From CADCUY01 sp964242735 (GTDB lineage: Bacteria > Actinomycetota > Actinomycetes > Actinomycetales > Quadrisphaeraceae), in NCBI GenBank assembly GCA_964242735.1, contig CAXTAK010000004.1, positions 62,001 to 126,000 of the forward strand: a stretch of 64,000 bases of DNA, written 5' to 3'. The notes under the pieces were generated by a model, which was given only the letters and a program-made list of their open reading frames with translations, did no database searches and was not told the DNA's origin. Both the position numbers and the translations under genes were made by a program. This document shows, piece by piece, positions 40,129-48,299 of the stretch. Each line of letters starts with the position of its first letter. The first letter of the stretch is position 1.

Positions 40129-41016
40129 GTGGCCACCCCCGCGCGGCCCCCCCGCGTGGTCGCCATGGCCCACCGCGGGGCGCACGCGGTGCCCGGGCCC
40201 GCGGAGAACACCGTCGCCGCCGTCGCCGCGGCAGCCGCCCTGGGGTACCGGTGGGTGGAGACCGATGTGCGCGCCACCGCGGACGGGGTGCTGGTGCTGG
40301 CCCACGACGCCGACCTGGCGCGCACCACCGGGCGCGCGCTGGAGGTCGCCGCGCACACCGCGCAGCAGCTGGACGACCTGCTGGGCCCCGCGGCGCCGGC
40401 GCTGCTGGAGGAGGTCGTGGACGCGGTGCCGTCGGTGTGCCTGAACATCGACGTCAAGGCCCCCGGCGCCATCCGCCCGCTGGTGGCCCTGCTGACCCGC
40501 CGCCCCGAGCTGGTGGACCGGGTGCGGGTGGCGTCGTTCTCGGAGGTGCGGCGCCTCGCGGTGCTGGCGGGGCTGGCCGCCGCCCGGGTGAGGGCCCCGG
40601 CGAGCTCCGCGTCCGCACCGCTCGTGGCCGCGTGCTGGGTGGTGGCCCACGCCCCGGTGCCGGTGCGCGGGCGCGCCGCGGGCCTGGCGGGGCTCGCCCG
40701 GGTGCTGCGCATCGACGCCCTCCAGGTGCCCGAGACCACCGGGGCGCGCGTGCTGGGGCGGGTCGTGGTGGTGCGCGTGGTCACTCCCGCGCTGCTCGCG
40801 GTCGCCCGCGCCGCCGGCGTGGGCGTGCACGTGTGGGTCGTCGACGCGCCCGCCGACATGCACCGCCTGCTCGACGCCGGTGTCGAAGGGCTGGTCACCG
40901 ACCAGGCGGCGCTGCTCGCGCTGGTGCTCACCGACCGGGGGCGGTGGCCCCCCGGCGCGGCCCGCCCCGGTGCACCCCGGCCGCACCCCCCGCCGGGCCC
41001 GCCGGGGCAGCGGTGA
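40129..41016 (+). CDS. Glycerophosphodiester phosphodiesterase family protein
   Basis: 295 residues. Hydrolyses glycerophosphodiesters to glycerol 3-phosphate and an alcohol. Seen: AHRGAHAVPGPAENTVAAV (catalytic HRG and E-N), WVETDVRATADGVLVLAHDADLARTT (written partly; E-x-D metal ligands and HD), NIDVKAPGAI, and the terminal VWVVDAPADMHRLLDAGVEGLVTDQ. No signal peptide, so probably cytoplasmic. Pro-rich 30-residue tail. Overlaps the MFS gene (GTGA). Confidence 0.9.
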   Translation: MATPARPPRVVAMAHRGAHAVPGPAENTVAAVAAAAALGYRWVETDVRATADGVLVLAHDADLARTTGRALEVAAHTAQQLDDLLGPAAPALLEEVVDAVPSVCLNIDVKAPGAIRPLVALLTRRPELVDRVRVASFSEVRRLAVLAGLAAARVRAPASSASAPLVAACWVVAHAPVPVRGRAAGLAGLARVLRIDALQVPETTGARVLGRVVVVRVVTPALLAVARAAGVGVHVWVVDAPADMHRLLDAGVEGLVTDQAALLALVLTDRGRWPPGAARPGAPRPHPPPGPPGQR

Positions 41017-42470
41017 GCGCTCCGTCGCCGGGGACGGCGGCCGCTGTGGCGGCGCGGGTGCGGCACCGGCGCGCCTGGTACGTCTACGACTGGGCCAACA
41101 GCGGGTACGTCACGACCTCCGCGACGGTGCTGTTCACCCCCTACCTGACCGCGGTCGCCACCGCGGCGGCGTGCCCGGGCGGGTCCGGGGTGGTCGACGG
41201 GGTGTGCACCACCGACCTGTCCGTGCTCGGGCTCCCGGTCTCCCCCGGTTCCCTGGCGCTGTACGTCGTCACCGCCGGCACCGTGCTCTCCGCGCTGGCG
41301 CTGCCCGTGGTCGGCACCATCGCCGACCGCTCCCCCGCCCCTCGGCGGCTGCTGGGGGCGCTGGCGTGGACCGGCGCCGCCGCCGCGGCGTCGATGGTCT
41401 TCGTCGCGGGCGCGAACTGGCAGCTCGGGGCGCTGCTGGAGATCATCGCCTCGGTGTGCCTGGGCTCGTCCCTGGCGGTGTACAACGCCCTGCTCATCAG
41501 CGTGGCGGCACCGCACGAGCGGGACGCGGTCTCCTCCCGGGGTTGGGCGCTGGGCTACGCCGGGGGCGGGCTGCTGCTGGGCGTGAACCTCGCGGTGGTC
41601 ACCGGCCACGAGGCGCTGGGCCTGAGCAGGTCGGGCGCGGTGCGCGCCTCCCTGCTGGTGGCGGGGCTGTGGTGGGCCGTGTTCACCCTCGTGCCCTACC
41701 TGGGTCTGCGCGGGCTCGACCAGCGAGCCCCCCTCGGGCGCGAGCACCCGCCGCCGCGGGGTCGCGGTCCGCGCAGCGGTGACGGGCGCCCGCAGGGGGG
41801 CCTGGGCAGCGCCGTGCTCGCCACGCTCACCGAGCTCCGCGAGACCCTGCTGGGGGCCAGGGCCCACCCCCAGACCCTGCTGTTCCTGGCGGCGTTCCTG
41901 CTGTTCAACGACGGGGTGCAGACGGTGATCTCCACCGCCAGCCTCTACGGGGGCGCGGAGCTGGGCCTCGCCACCGAGCAGCTGATCACCACGATCCTGC
42001 TGGTGCAGTTCGTCGCCCTCGGGGGGGCGCTCGCCTTCGGTGCCCTCGCGGCGTCGGTGGGCGCGCAGCGAGCGGTGCTGGTCTCCCTGGTGGCGTGGGT
42101 GGTGGTCGTGCTGGGGGGCCTCGCGCTGCCCGCGGGCAGGTTCGGGCTCTTCCTGGTCCTGGCCACCGGCATCGGGGTGGTCCTCGGCGGCACCCAGGCC
42201 CTCTCGCGGTCCCTGTACAGCCGGCTGGTGCCGCGGGGGCGCGAAGCGGCGTACTTCAGCCTCTACCAGGCGTTGGAGCGGGGCACGAGCTGGTTCGGCA
42301 CCCTGGTCTTCGGCCTGACCTACCAGCTCACCGGGTCCTACCGGCCGGCTCTGGCGTCGCTGCTGGTCTTCTTCCTCGCCGGTGGGGTGCTGCTCGCGCG
42401 CGTCGACGTCAGCGCCGGGATCACGGCGGCGGACGGCGGGGCGGACGGCGGGGCACCGGCTGCCCGGTGA
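41013..42470 (+). CDS. UMF1-type MFS transporter (Atg22-like)
   Basis: 485 residues, about twelve membrane segments. N-terminal AWYVYDWANSGYVTTSATVLFTPYL is the hallmark of the UMF1/Atg22 family; later ALGYAGGGLLLGVNL, LFNDGVQTVISTASLYGG and EAAYFSLYQALERGTSWFG agree. Yeast Atg22 exports amino acids from the vacuole; bacterial members are not characterised. A charged loop (about 235-265) interrupts the middle. Co-transcribed with GDPD. Confidence 0.88.
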   Translation: MSAPSPGTAAAVAARVRHRRAWYVYDWANSGYVTTSATVLFTPYLTAVATAAACPGGSGVVDGVCTTDLSVLGLPVSPGSLALYVVTAGTVLSALALPVVGTIADRSPAPRRLLGALAWTGAAAAASMVFVAGANWQLGALLEIIASVCLGSSLAVYNALLISVAAPHERDAVSSRGWALGYAGGGLLLGVNLAVVTGHEALGLSRSGAVRASLLVAGLWWAVFTLVPYLGLRGLDQRAPLGREHPPPRGRGPRSGDGRPQGGLGSAVLATLTELRETLLGARAHPQTLLFLAAFLLFNDGVQTVISTASLYGGAELGLATEQLITTILLVQFVALGGALAFGALAASVGAQRAVLVSLVAWVVVVLGGLALPAGRFGLFLVLATGIGVVLGGTQALSRSLYSRLVPRGREAAYFSLYQALERGTSWFGTLVFGLTYQLTGSYRPALASLLVFFLAGGVLLARVDVSAGITAADGGADGGAPAAR

Positions 42471-42548
42471 GCCTGCGCGGACCCCGCGCGTCGGCCACTG
42501 TGTGTCGTGCACGTCACACCCCCGAGCGGGTGATCCCTCCGCACTCGC

Positions 42549-42574
42549 GGAACACGCGATGCGCACCGGCCGTT
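42549..42574 (+). promoter_or_regulatory. SigR/SigE-type (ECF) promoter upstream of rbpA
   Basis: GGAAC (42549-42553), 18-base spacer, GTT (42572-42574): matches the disulfide-stress sigma factor consensus GGAAT-N18-GTT. In Streptomyces rbpA is a known SigR target. Predicted leader about 135 bases. Confidence 0.6.
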
Positions 42575-42718
42575 GGAGCAGGTGCACGGGAGGGGTCTCC
42601 CTGCTGTCGCCGCCCGCCCAGCCCCGCGGAGCGGCACGGCTGACCCGGGCCACGCCCTCCCCCGACCACACCTTCCGCGCGGCCCCCTGAGCGGGCCGCC
42701 CAGCACACCGGAGAGACC

Positions 42719-43069
42719 ATGAGCGATCGAAGCCTGCGCGGCACCCGACTCGGCGGCTCCAGCATGGAGAGCGAGGAGGGCGTGGAGTTCGCCGCCCGCC
42801 AGCTGACGTCCTACCGCTGCTCCCAGGAACACCTGACGCAGCTCCCCTTCTCCACCGAGGCCGACGTCCCCTCGGTGTGGGAGTGCCGGTGCGGGGAGAA
42901 CGCCCTGCTCGTCGACGGGGAGCAGCCCGAGGCGAAGTCCGTCAAGCCCGCCCGCACCCACTGGGACATGCTCCTGGAGCGGCGCAGCGTCGAGGACCTC
43001 GAGGTGCTCCTGGAGGAGCGGCTGACCAAGCTGCGGAGCGGTACCCTGCACGCGCGGCGCAGCGCCTGA
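42719..43069 (+). CDS. rbpA: RNA polymerase-binding protein RbpA
   Basis: 116 residues, ATG with GGAGAGA ahead. RbpA binds the primary sigma factor and RNA polymerase in actinobacteria and stabilises open complexes. Seen: N-terminal RGTRLGGSSMESEEGVEFA, zinc-type core YRCSQEHL and WECRCGENALL, basic linker and the sigma-binding helix HWDMLLERRSVEDLEVLLEE. Full length. Monocistronic, between an ECF-type promoter and a strong hairpin. Confidence 0.97.
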   Translation: MSDRSLRGTRLGGSSMESEEGVEFAARQLTSYRCSQEHLTQLPFSTEADVPSVWECRCGENALLVDGEQPEAKSVKPARTHWDMLLERRSVEDLEVLLEERLTKLRSGTLHARRSA

Positions 43070-43151
43070 CGCTGCCCGCCGCGCGGCGCAGCGGTCCCCC
43101 CACCGCGCGCCCGCGCTGAGCGAGGCAGTCCCCCCGCCGCCTCGCTCCGCT

Positions 43152-43185
43152 CGAGCCGGTCACACCCCCGGGTGTGACCGGCTCG
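43152..43185. terminator. 16-bp hairpin shared by rbpA and lnt ends
   Basis: Arms 43152-43167 and 43170-43185 pair perfectly around CC (realistic stem about 14 bp). The hairpin contains the lnt stop codon and its last codons (SHPGV), so it serves rbpA as terminator while being part of lnt. Confidence 0.8.
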
Positions 43186-44836
43186 TGTCGTCTCCCCCGC
43201 GGCGGCGCGCGCCCAGCACGACGCCGGTGCCGGCGAGCACCAGGCCCGTCAGCGCGAGCAGCCCCTCCAGGTGCACCCCGGCCTGGCGCAGGGACGTCGC
43301 GGGGCTCGCCTGCGTGCGCAGCGGCAGCTCACCGCGCAGCGTCGCCGGCTCGTACAGGGGGGTCCGCTGCGTGGCGGTGCCGTCGGGCAGGACCAGGGAG
43401 CTGACCCCCACGGTGGAGACGTGCACCACCGCGCGCCCGGTCTCCACCGCGCGCACCCGTGACATCGCCAGCTGCTGCACGCTCTCGTCGGTGTACCCGA
43501 AGGTCGCGTTGTTGGTCTGCACCACCAGCAGCTCAGCACCCGCGTCGACCACATCGGCGACGAGGTCGTCGTCGACGACCTCGAAGCAGATGAGCACCCC
43601 GAGGCGGGCACCGGCCGCCTCGACCAGGCCCACCTCGGTGCCCGCGGCGAACGGGGTGCGCTGGAGGTCGACCAGGGTGGTGATGCGCCGGAAGAACGCC
43701 CGGTGCGGGACGTACTCCGCGAACGGCACGGGGTGCCGCTTGACGTAGGCGTCGGTGGCCCCGACGCCGGGCTCCCACAGCAGGGAGGTGTTGTTCAACC
43801 GGCCGTCCGCGCGGCCCACCAGGGTCCCCAGCAGCAGGGGCGCGCCGATCTCGGCGACGACGCCGTCGATGACCGCGGCGGCGTCGCGGTTCTGGAACGG
43901 GTCGACGTCGCTGGCGTTCTCCGGCCACACCACCAGGTCCGGGCGCGGGGCGCGCCCCGCCGCCACCTCGGCCGCGAGCGCCGACGTGCCCTCGACGTGG
44001 TTGTCCAGGACGGCGCGCCGCTGGGCGTTGAAGTCCAGGCCCGCGGTGGGCACGTCACCCTGCACCGCCGCGACGTCCAGCGTCCCGCGCTGCGCGGCCG
44101 TGGGCGTCGGCACCGCTCCCCCGACCACGATCGACGCGAGGGCCAGGACGGTCATCACCACGGGTGCCAGGCCCTCGGCTCGGGCACGGCGCGCCGATCT
44201 GGTCCTCGCGCCCGCGGCGGCGGTCGCCGGACGGACGACCTCGGCGAGCAGCGCGGCTGCGGCGACCACCACGAAGGAGATCAGCGGCGCCCCGCCCAGG
44301 GCCGCGTACCCCAGCGTCGGGGCGTCGGTCTGGGAGAACGCGAGCCGGGTCCACTCGAAGCCCCCGAACGGCCACCGCCCCTGCAGCCCCTCGGCGGCGA
44401 CCCACACCCCGCCGGCGCCGGCGACGCGGGCGAGGACGCCGAGGGCGCCGCGCCGCGGCAGCCGGGCGACCGCGGCCAGGCCGACGCCGGCGAGGGCGTA
44501 GTACAGCCCCTCCACCGCCGTGAGGGGGAGCCACGCGACGGGGCCGAGGTAGACGCCGGTCCAGGAGATCAGGGGCGCCACCATGGAGACCCCGAAGAGC
44601 CACCCGAGCAGCGCCGCGCGCCCCGACCGCTGCCCGCGCAGCACCACCACCAGGGCCGCGACGCCGACGGGCGCCAGCGCCCAGAGGTCGTACCCGGGGA
44701 AGGCGAGGTGCGCCAGCAACCCCGCGCCGACCGCCGCCGGTGCCGCTGCGCGCAGGGGCAGCCGTGCGCCGCGGCGGGCTGCGGGCCCGCTGGGCGCGGC
44801 GTCGGTGCTGCGCGGGGAGAGGACGCCCGAGGTCAC
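43160..44836 (-). CDS. lnt: Apolipoprotein N-acyltransferase
   Basis: 558 residues. About eight membrane segments in residues 30-240, then the nitrilase-like catalytic domain with Glu in VVWPENASDVDP, Lys in AYVKRHPVPFAEYVP and Cys in GVLICFEVVDDD, the full Lnt triad, and a last membrane segment near the C-terminus (GLLALTGLVLAGTGVVLGA). Lnt adds the third acyl chain to lipoproteins, which fits the lipoproteins encoded here. Start GTG 44836. No polyprenol monophosphomannose synthase domain is fused, unlike in mycobacteria. Confidence 0.93.
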   Translation of the reverse strand: MTSGVLSPRSTDAAPSGPAARRGARLPLRAAAPAAVGAGLLAHLAFPGYDLWALAPVGVAALVVVLRGQRSGRAALLGWLFGVSMVAPLISWTGVYLGPVAWLPLTAVEGLYYALAGVGLAAVARLPRRGALGVLARVAGAGGVWVAAEGLQGRWPFGGFEWTRLAFSQTDAPTLGYAALGGAPLISFVVVAAAALLAEVVRPATAAAGARTRSARRARAEGLAPVVMTVLALASIVVGGAVPTPTAAQRGTLDVAAVQGDVPTAGLDFNAQRRAVLDNHVEGTSALAAEVAAGRAPRPDLVVWPENASDVDPFQNRDAAAVIDGVVAEIGAPLLLGTLVGRADGRLNNTSLLWEPGVGATDAYVKRHPVPFAEYVPHRAFFRRITTLVDLQRTPFAAGTEVGLVEAAGARLGVLICFEVVDDDLVADVVDAGAELLVVQTNNATFGYTDESVQQLAMSRVRAVETGRAVVHVSTVGVSSLVLPDGTATQRTPLYEPATLRGELPLRTQASPATSLRQAGVHLEGLLALTGLVLAGTGVVLGARRRGGDDTSRSHPGV

Positions 44837-44985
44837 GGGCGGTCCGGGCGGGTCACGGACCCAGTGTGCCCCGCGGGTGTCCCGCGTCGGTCGTGCGGGC
44901 GCGCGCGGCCCCGGACCTGCACCGCGCCCGGCCGGCGGTGCCGTGCGGGGTCCGCCGGGGGTGGTGCGGGTCCGGGGCCTCGTCG

Positions 44986-46722
44986 TCACAGGACGTCGTG
45001 CGCGGTCCTGCCGTCGACGACGGTGCGCAGGCACCGCGGTGCGGGCACCCCCGGGGTCAGGTCGGGCAGCCCCGGGGTGCCGGAGCGGACGTCGGTGCTC
45101 CACCCCGCGACGGCGCTGTCGGGGGCCTGGACGAGCAGGTCGGTGCGCTCCCACACCGCGAGGGTGGCCGGCGCCCCGGGCACCAGGGAACCCTGCCCGT
45201 CGCGGCGGGCCGCGCGCCACCCCCCGCGGGTGTGGGCGAGGAACGCCGCGCGCGCGGACGTGGCGTGCTCGGGGGTGGACGGGAACGCCGCGGCGCGCAC
45301 CGCCTCCCACGGGGCGAAGGGCGTGACGGGGGCGTCGGAGCCCAGCGCCAGGGGCACCCCCGCGGCGGCGAGCGCCGCGAAGGGGTGCAGCGCCGTCGAG
45401 CGCTGCTCCCCGAGCCGGGTGGCGTACATGCCGCTCGGGCCGCCCCACGCGGCGTCGAAGCCGGGTTGGACGCTGGCGGTGATCCCCAGGCGGGCGAGGA
45501 CGGTGATGTCGGTGGGGGTGAGCATCGGGACGTGCTCGACGCGGTGCCGGGCCCCGGCGATCGCCGCGGTGCCCAGCTCGGCCTCGGCGGCGACCAGCCC
45601 GGTGATCAGCTCCGCGGTCGCGGCGTCCCCGATGACGTGGAACCCGGCCTGCACCCCGGCGCGGGTGCACGCGAGCACGTGGGCGGCGATCGCGGCGGCG
45701 TGCAGGTAGACGTGCCCGGTGAGCACCGGAGCGTCGGTGTAGGGGTGGGCGAGGGCCGCGGTGCGCGAGCCGAGGGACCCGTCGACGACGAGGTCACCGG
45801 CGAGGCCGAGGACGCGCCCCGCGTGGTGGTCGGGCACCGCCAGGGCGGCCAGGACCTCCCGGGCCTGCTCGGCGTCGGTCACCGCCTGACCCCACAGCAC
45901 CAGCACCCCGGGCAGCGCGGCTGGCCCGGTGGGCCCAGCTGGGTCAGCGAGGTCGTCCCCGGCGCCGTCAGGGGGGTGGGCCAGGTCGAGCAGGGCGCGC
46001 AGGTCCTTCGCGGAGCCCACGTGCGGGGCGGAGTTCTCGTGGACGCTGCCGATGCCCGCGGCCGCGGCGGCGCGCAGCGCGGTGGCCTGCACCTGCCGGC
46101 GCTGGGTGGGGCTCAGGGTGCGGGTGGCGTCGCGGGCGGCGTGGTGGGCCTCGCGCTCCACGCGGGCGGAGCCCCCGCCGGCCCACCCCTGGTCGGCGCC
46201 CATCGCGGGGATGCCGGCGCGGGCGGCCAGCGTCGGGGAGACCAGCGCGGAGTGCACGTCGACGCGCGAGAGGTAGACCTCCGCGCCCGGCGCCGCGCGG
46301 TCGAGCTGCTCGGCGGTGGGCACGGGATCGGGCCATCGCGTGTCGTCCCAGCCGTGGCCCAGCACGAGCACCGCCGCCGGGGCGTCCGGGTCGGCGCGGG
46401 CCGCGGTGTGGGCAGCGGCGACAGCGTGCAGGACCTGTTCGCCGCTGCGCGCGCGCGACAGGTCGAGTCCGCGCAGCGCCAGGCCGGTCTCGGTGACGTG
46501 CACGTGGGCGTCGACGAAGGCGGGGGTGACCAGAGCCCCGTCGAGGTCGACGACCTCGGTGGGGGCCAGGCGGGCCGCCGCCGCGCCCGCCTCGTCCGAG
46601 CCCACGAAGGCCACGACGCCCCCCTCGAGGAGGACGGCGGTCGCGAAGGGGTCCGCGGGGCTGTAGACGCTGCCGCCGCGGTAGAGCACCCGCCGCTGCC
46701 GGCCGGGTGCGGGGGCGCTCAC
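44986..46722 (-). CDS. Amidohydrolase (YtcJ/NfdA-like family)
   Basis: 578 residues. Metal-dependent hydrolase of the amidohydrolase superfamily: VDAHVHVTETG (metal-binding HxH), GWDDTRWPDP, DLVVDGSLGSRTA, FHVIGDAAT, RVEHVPMLTP and LGSDAPVTPFAPW (metal Asp). Composite beta-sandwich at both ends, LYRGGSVYSP and VVDGR. The YtcJ-type family includes N-substituted formamide deformylases; substrate unknown. GTG 46722. Same strand as lnt, about 150 bases apart. Confidence 0.85.
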   Translation of the reverse strand: MSAPAPGRQRRVLYRGGSVYSPADPFATAVLLEGGVVAFVGSDEAGAAAARLAPTEVVDLDGALVTPAFVDAHVHVTETGLALRGLDLSRARSGEQVLHAVAAAHTAARADPDAPAAVLVLGHGWDDTRWPDPVPTAEQLDRAAPGAEVYLSRVDVHSALVSPTLAARAGIPAMGADQGWAGGGSARVEREAHHAARDATRTLSPTQRRQVQATALRAAAAAGIGSVHENSAPHVGSAKDLRALLDLAHPPDGAGDDLADPAGPTGPAALPGVLVLWGQAVTDAEQAREVLAALAVPDHHAGRVLGLAGDLVVDGSLGSRTAALAHPYTDAPVLTGHVYLHAAAIAAHVLACTRAGVQAGFHVIGDAATAELITGLVAAEAELGTAAIAGARHRVEHVPMLTPTDITVLARLGITASVQPGFDAAWGGPSGMYATRLGEQRSTALHPFAALAAAGVPLALGSDAPVTPFAPWEAVRAAAFPSTPEHATSARAAFLAHTRGGWRAARRDGQGSLVPGAPATLAVWERTDLLVQAPDSAVAGWSTDVRSGTPGLPDLTPGVPAPRCLRTVVDGRTAHDVL

Positions 46723-46828
46723 CGGCCCAGTGTGCCCGGTGGCGCTGCCCGGATCCCGTGCCGCACCCCGTGCGAGCTGCTCGACGGGACCCGTGCCGGG
46801 TGGTGGGGGGGCGACGCTGGTGCCCCGG

Positions 46829-48178
46829 TCACCGCTGCGTGGCGAGCGGGTCCCCGAGGGCGAGCAGGCGCAGCCACGCGTCAGGCAGGAGCACCGCCTG
46901 GTCGCGGCGGTAGCCCAGGGCGCGCAGGGCACCCAGGTCGGCGACCTCGTGGGCGCGCCCGCCGGCGACCACCCGGATGCCCCCGGTGCCCGCGCCGGGG
47001 GGGACCGCCGCGGCGGCGGGACCCTCGGCGGGGGCGTCGGGCTCGGCCGGGGTGTCGACGGTGACGGGGGCGACCAGGGCACCGCCCCCGGGGGGGAAGT
47101 GCCAGGTGACCGCGAGCGGCTCGGGGCCGACGTCCAGGGCCAGGGTCGGTGCGGGGCGGTTCGCCGCGTCGCTGACCCTCCCGGTGACGGTGACCAGCCC
47201 GTCGGAGCTGCGCACGCACGCCACCACCGGCGCCTGGGACGGGGGCACCCGCGGTGGATCCTCGGGGGCTCCGGGAACGGCGAGCGGCGGGCCCGCGGGC
47301 GCGGCGTCCAGCACCGGCGCGGCCACCTCGCGCACCGGTGGGGGCGCGAGGAGCTCGCTGGTGCGGCCCACCACCGGGCGCAGCGCGCCGCCGTCGATGA
47401 GGAAGCGGCGCCCCGCACCGACCCCACCCGCTGCGACCACGACCTCGCCGCCGGCGCCGACACCCGCGACGCCCCGGGTGGGGTCCGGGGCGGGCACCGC
47501 CAGCAGGTCCAGGCGCGCCCCGGTGGGCACCAGGGCCAGCCACGCGGGGGGGACCCGGCGCTGCTGCTCGAGGGAGTACCCCAGAGCGGTCGCCGCCGCG
47601 TCGGTGACCGGGTGGGCCGCTGACCCGGTGACCAGGTGCAGCGCCCCGTCCTCCCCCGGGCGCACCAGCAGCCCCTGCTCCGGCGCCGGAGTCAGCGAGG
47701 GGGCACCGGCGTGCACCCCCACCGCGCCCTCCTGGTCCACGCACGCGGTGAAGCCCGTGGGGGTGGCGGGCAGCTGCGGGGGGACGTCGGGCAGGCCCTC
47801 GCCCGGCAGGGGTGCACCGGTCCTGGCGCGGGCCACCACCTCGTGGGGAACGAGGACGGGGCCTGGCCGGGCCCCGGCGAGGAGCGCGCCGGTGAGGGTG
47901 GGTGCGGGGCGCAGCGCGTCGCCGTCGGCGAGGTACCGGGCACCGGTCCCGGCGTCGAGGACCAGCGTGCCCGCCGCGCTCCACCCCTGCGGGGTGCGCC
48001 CCGCGAGCGCGGCGCCGGCGGCCGCGCCGGCGACCAGCACCAGGGCCACCGCGAGGAGGACGACCGCGGGGCGGGTCGTGGCCGGGGGGCGGCCGGGGGC
48101 GCCGAGAGGGGTGGTGCGGGTGGACGACCGGCGGCGGCCGCGGGGCTCGGCGTCGAGGAGCGGGCGCCGGTCGGACAC
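46829..48178 (-). CDS. eccB: EccB-like type VII secretion protein, orphan
   Basis: 449 residues. N-terminal cytoplasmic tail rich in Arg, one membrane segment (about 40-60, VVLLAVALVLVAGAAAGAAL), then the repeated EccB periplasmic blocks: TGARYLADGDALRPAPTLTGALLA, VPHEVVARA, ALHLVTGSAAHPVTDAAATALGY and RRFLIDGGALRPVVG with TSELL (each cited in part). EccB is the pore-ring subunit of ESX systems. No eccC, eccD, eccE, mycP or WXG100 gene is in view, so the gene is separated from any ESX locus. Start GTG 48178 leaves the palindrome 48199-48214 in the promoter; GTG 48202 would lie inside it. Confidence 0.75.
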   Translation of the reverse strand: MSDRRPLLDAEPRGRRRSSTRTTPLGAPGRPPATTRPAVVLLAVALVLVAGAAAGAALAGRTPQGWSAAGTLVLDAGTGARYLADGDALRPAPTLTGALLAGARPGPVLVPHEVVARARTGAPLPGEGLPDVPPQLPATPTGFTACVDQEGAVGVHAGAPSLTPAPEQGLLVRPGEDGALHLVTGSAAHPVTDAAATALGYSLEQQRRVPPAWLALVPTGARLDLLAVPAPDPTRGVAGVGAGGEVVVAAGGVGAGRRFLIDGGALRPVVGRTSELLAPPPVREVAAPVLDAAPAGPPLAVPGAPEDPPRVPPSQAPVVACVRSSDGLVTVTGRVSDAANRPAPTLALDVGPEPLAVTWHFPPGGGALVAPVTVDTPAEPDAPAEGPAAAAVPPGAGTGGIRVVAGGRAHEVADLGALRALGYRRDQAVLLPDAWLRLLALGDPLATQR

Positions 48179-48198
48179 CGGCGGAGGGTGGCACGGCT

Positions 48199-48214
48199 GC
48201 ACCCGTACGGGTGC
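48199..48214. promoter_or_regulatory. 16-bp perfect palindrome between eccB and the Pro/Ala-rich gene
   Basis: GCACCCGTACGGGTGC, in the 121-bp gap between divergent genes; a TAGCTT box (48245-48250) faces the plus-strand gene. Candidate shared operator. Confidence 0.5.
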
Positions 48215-48299
48215 CGCGACGGTGTCGATCGGCGTAGTGCGCTGCTAGCTTCCGCCGCGCCGCCGGCCGAGCCGGTCACCACCGCAGGGATGGGCAGCG

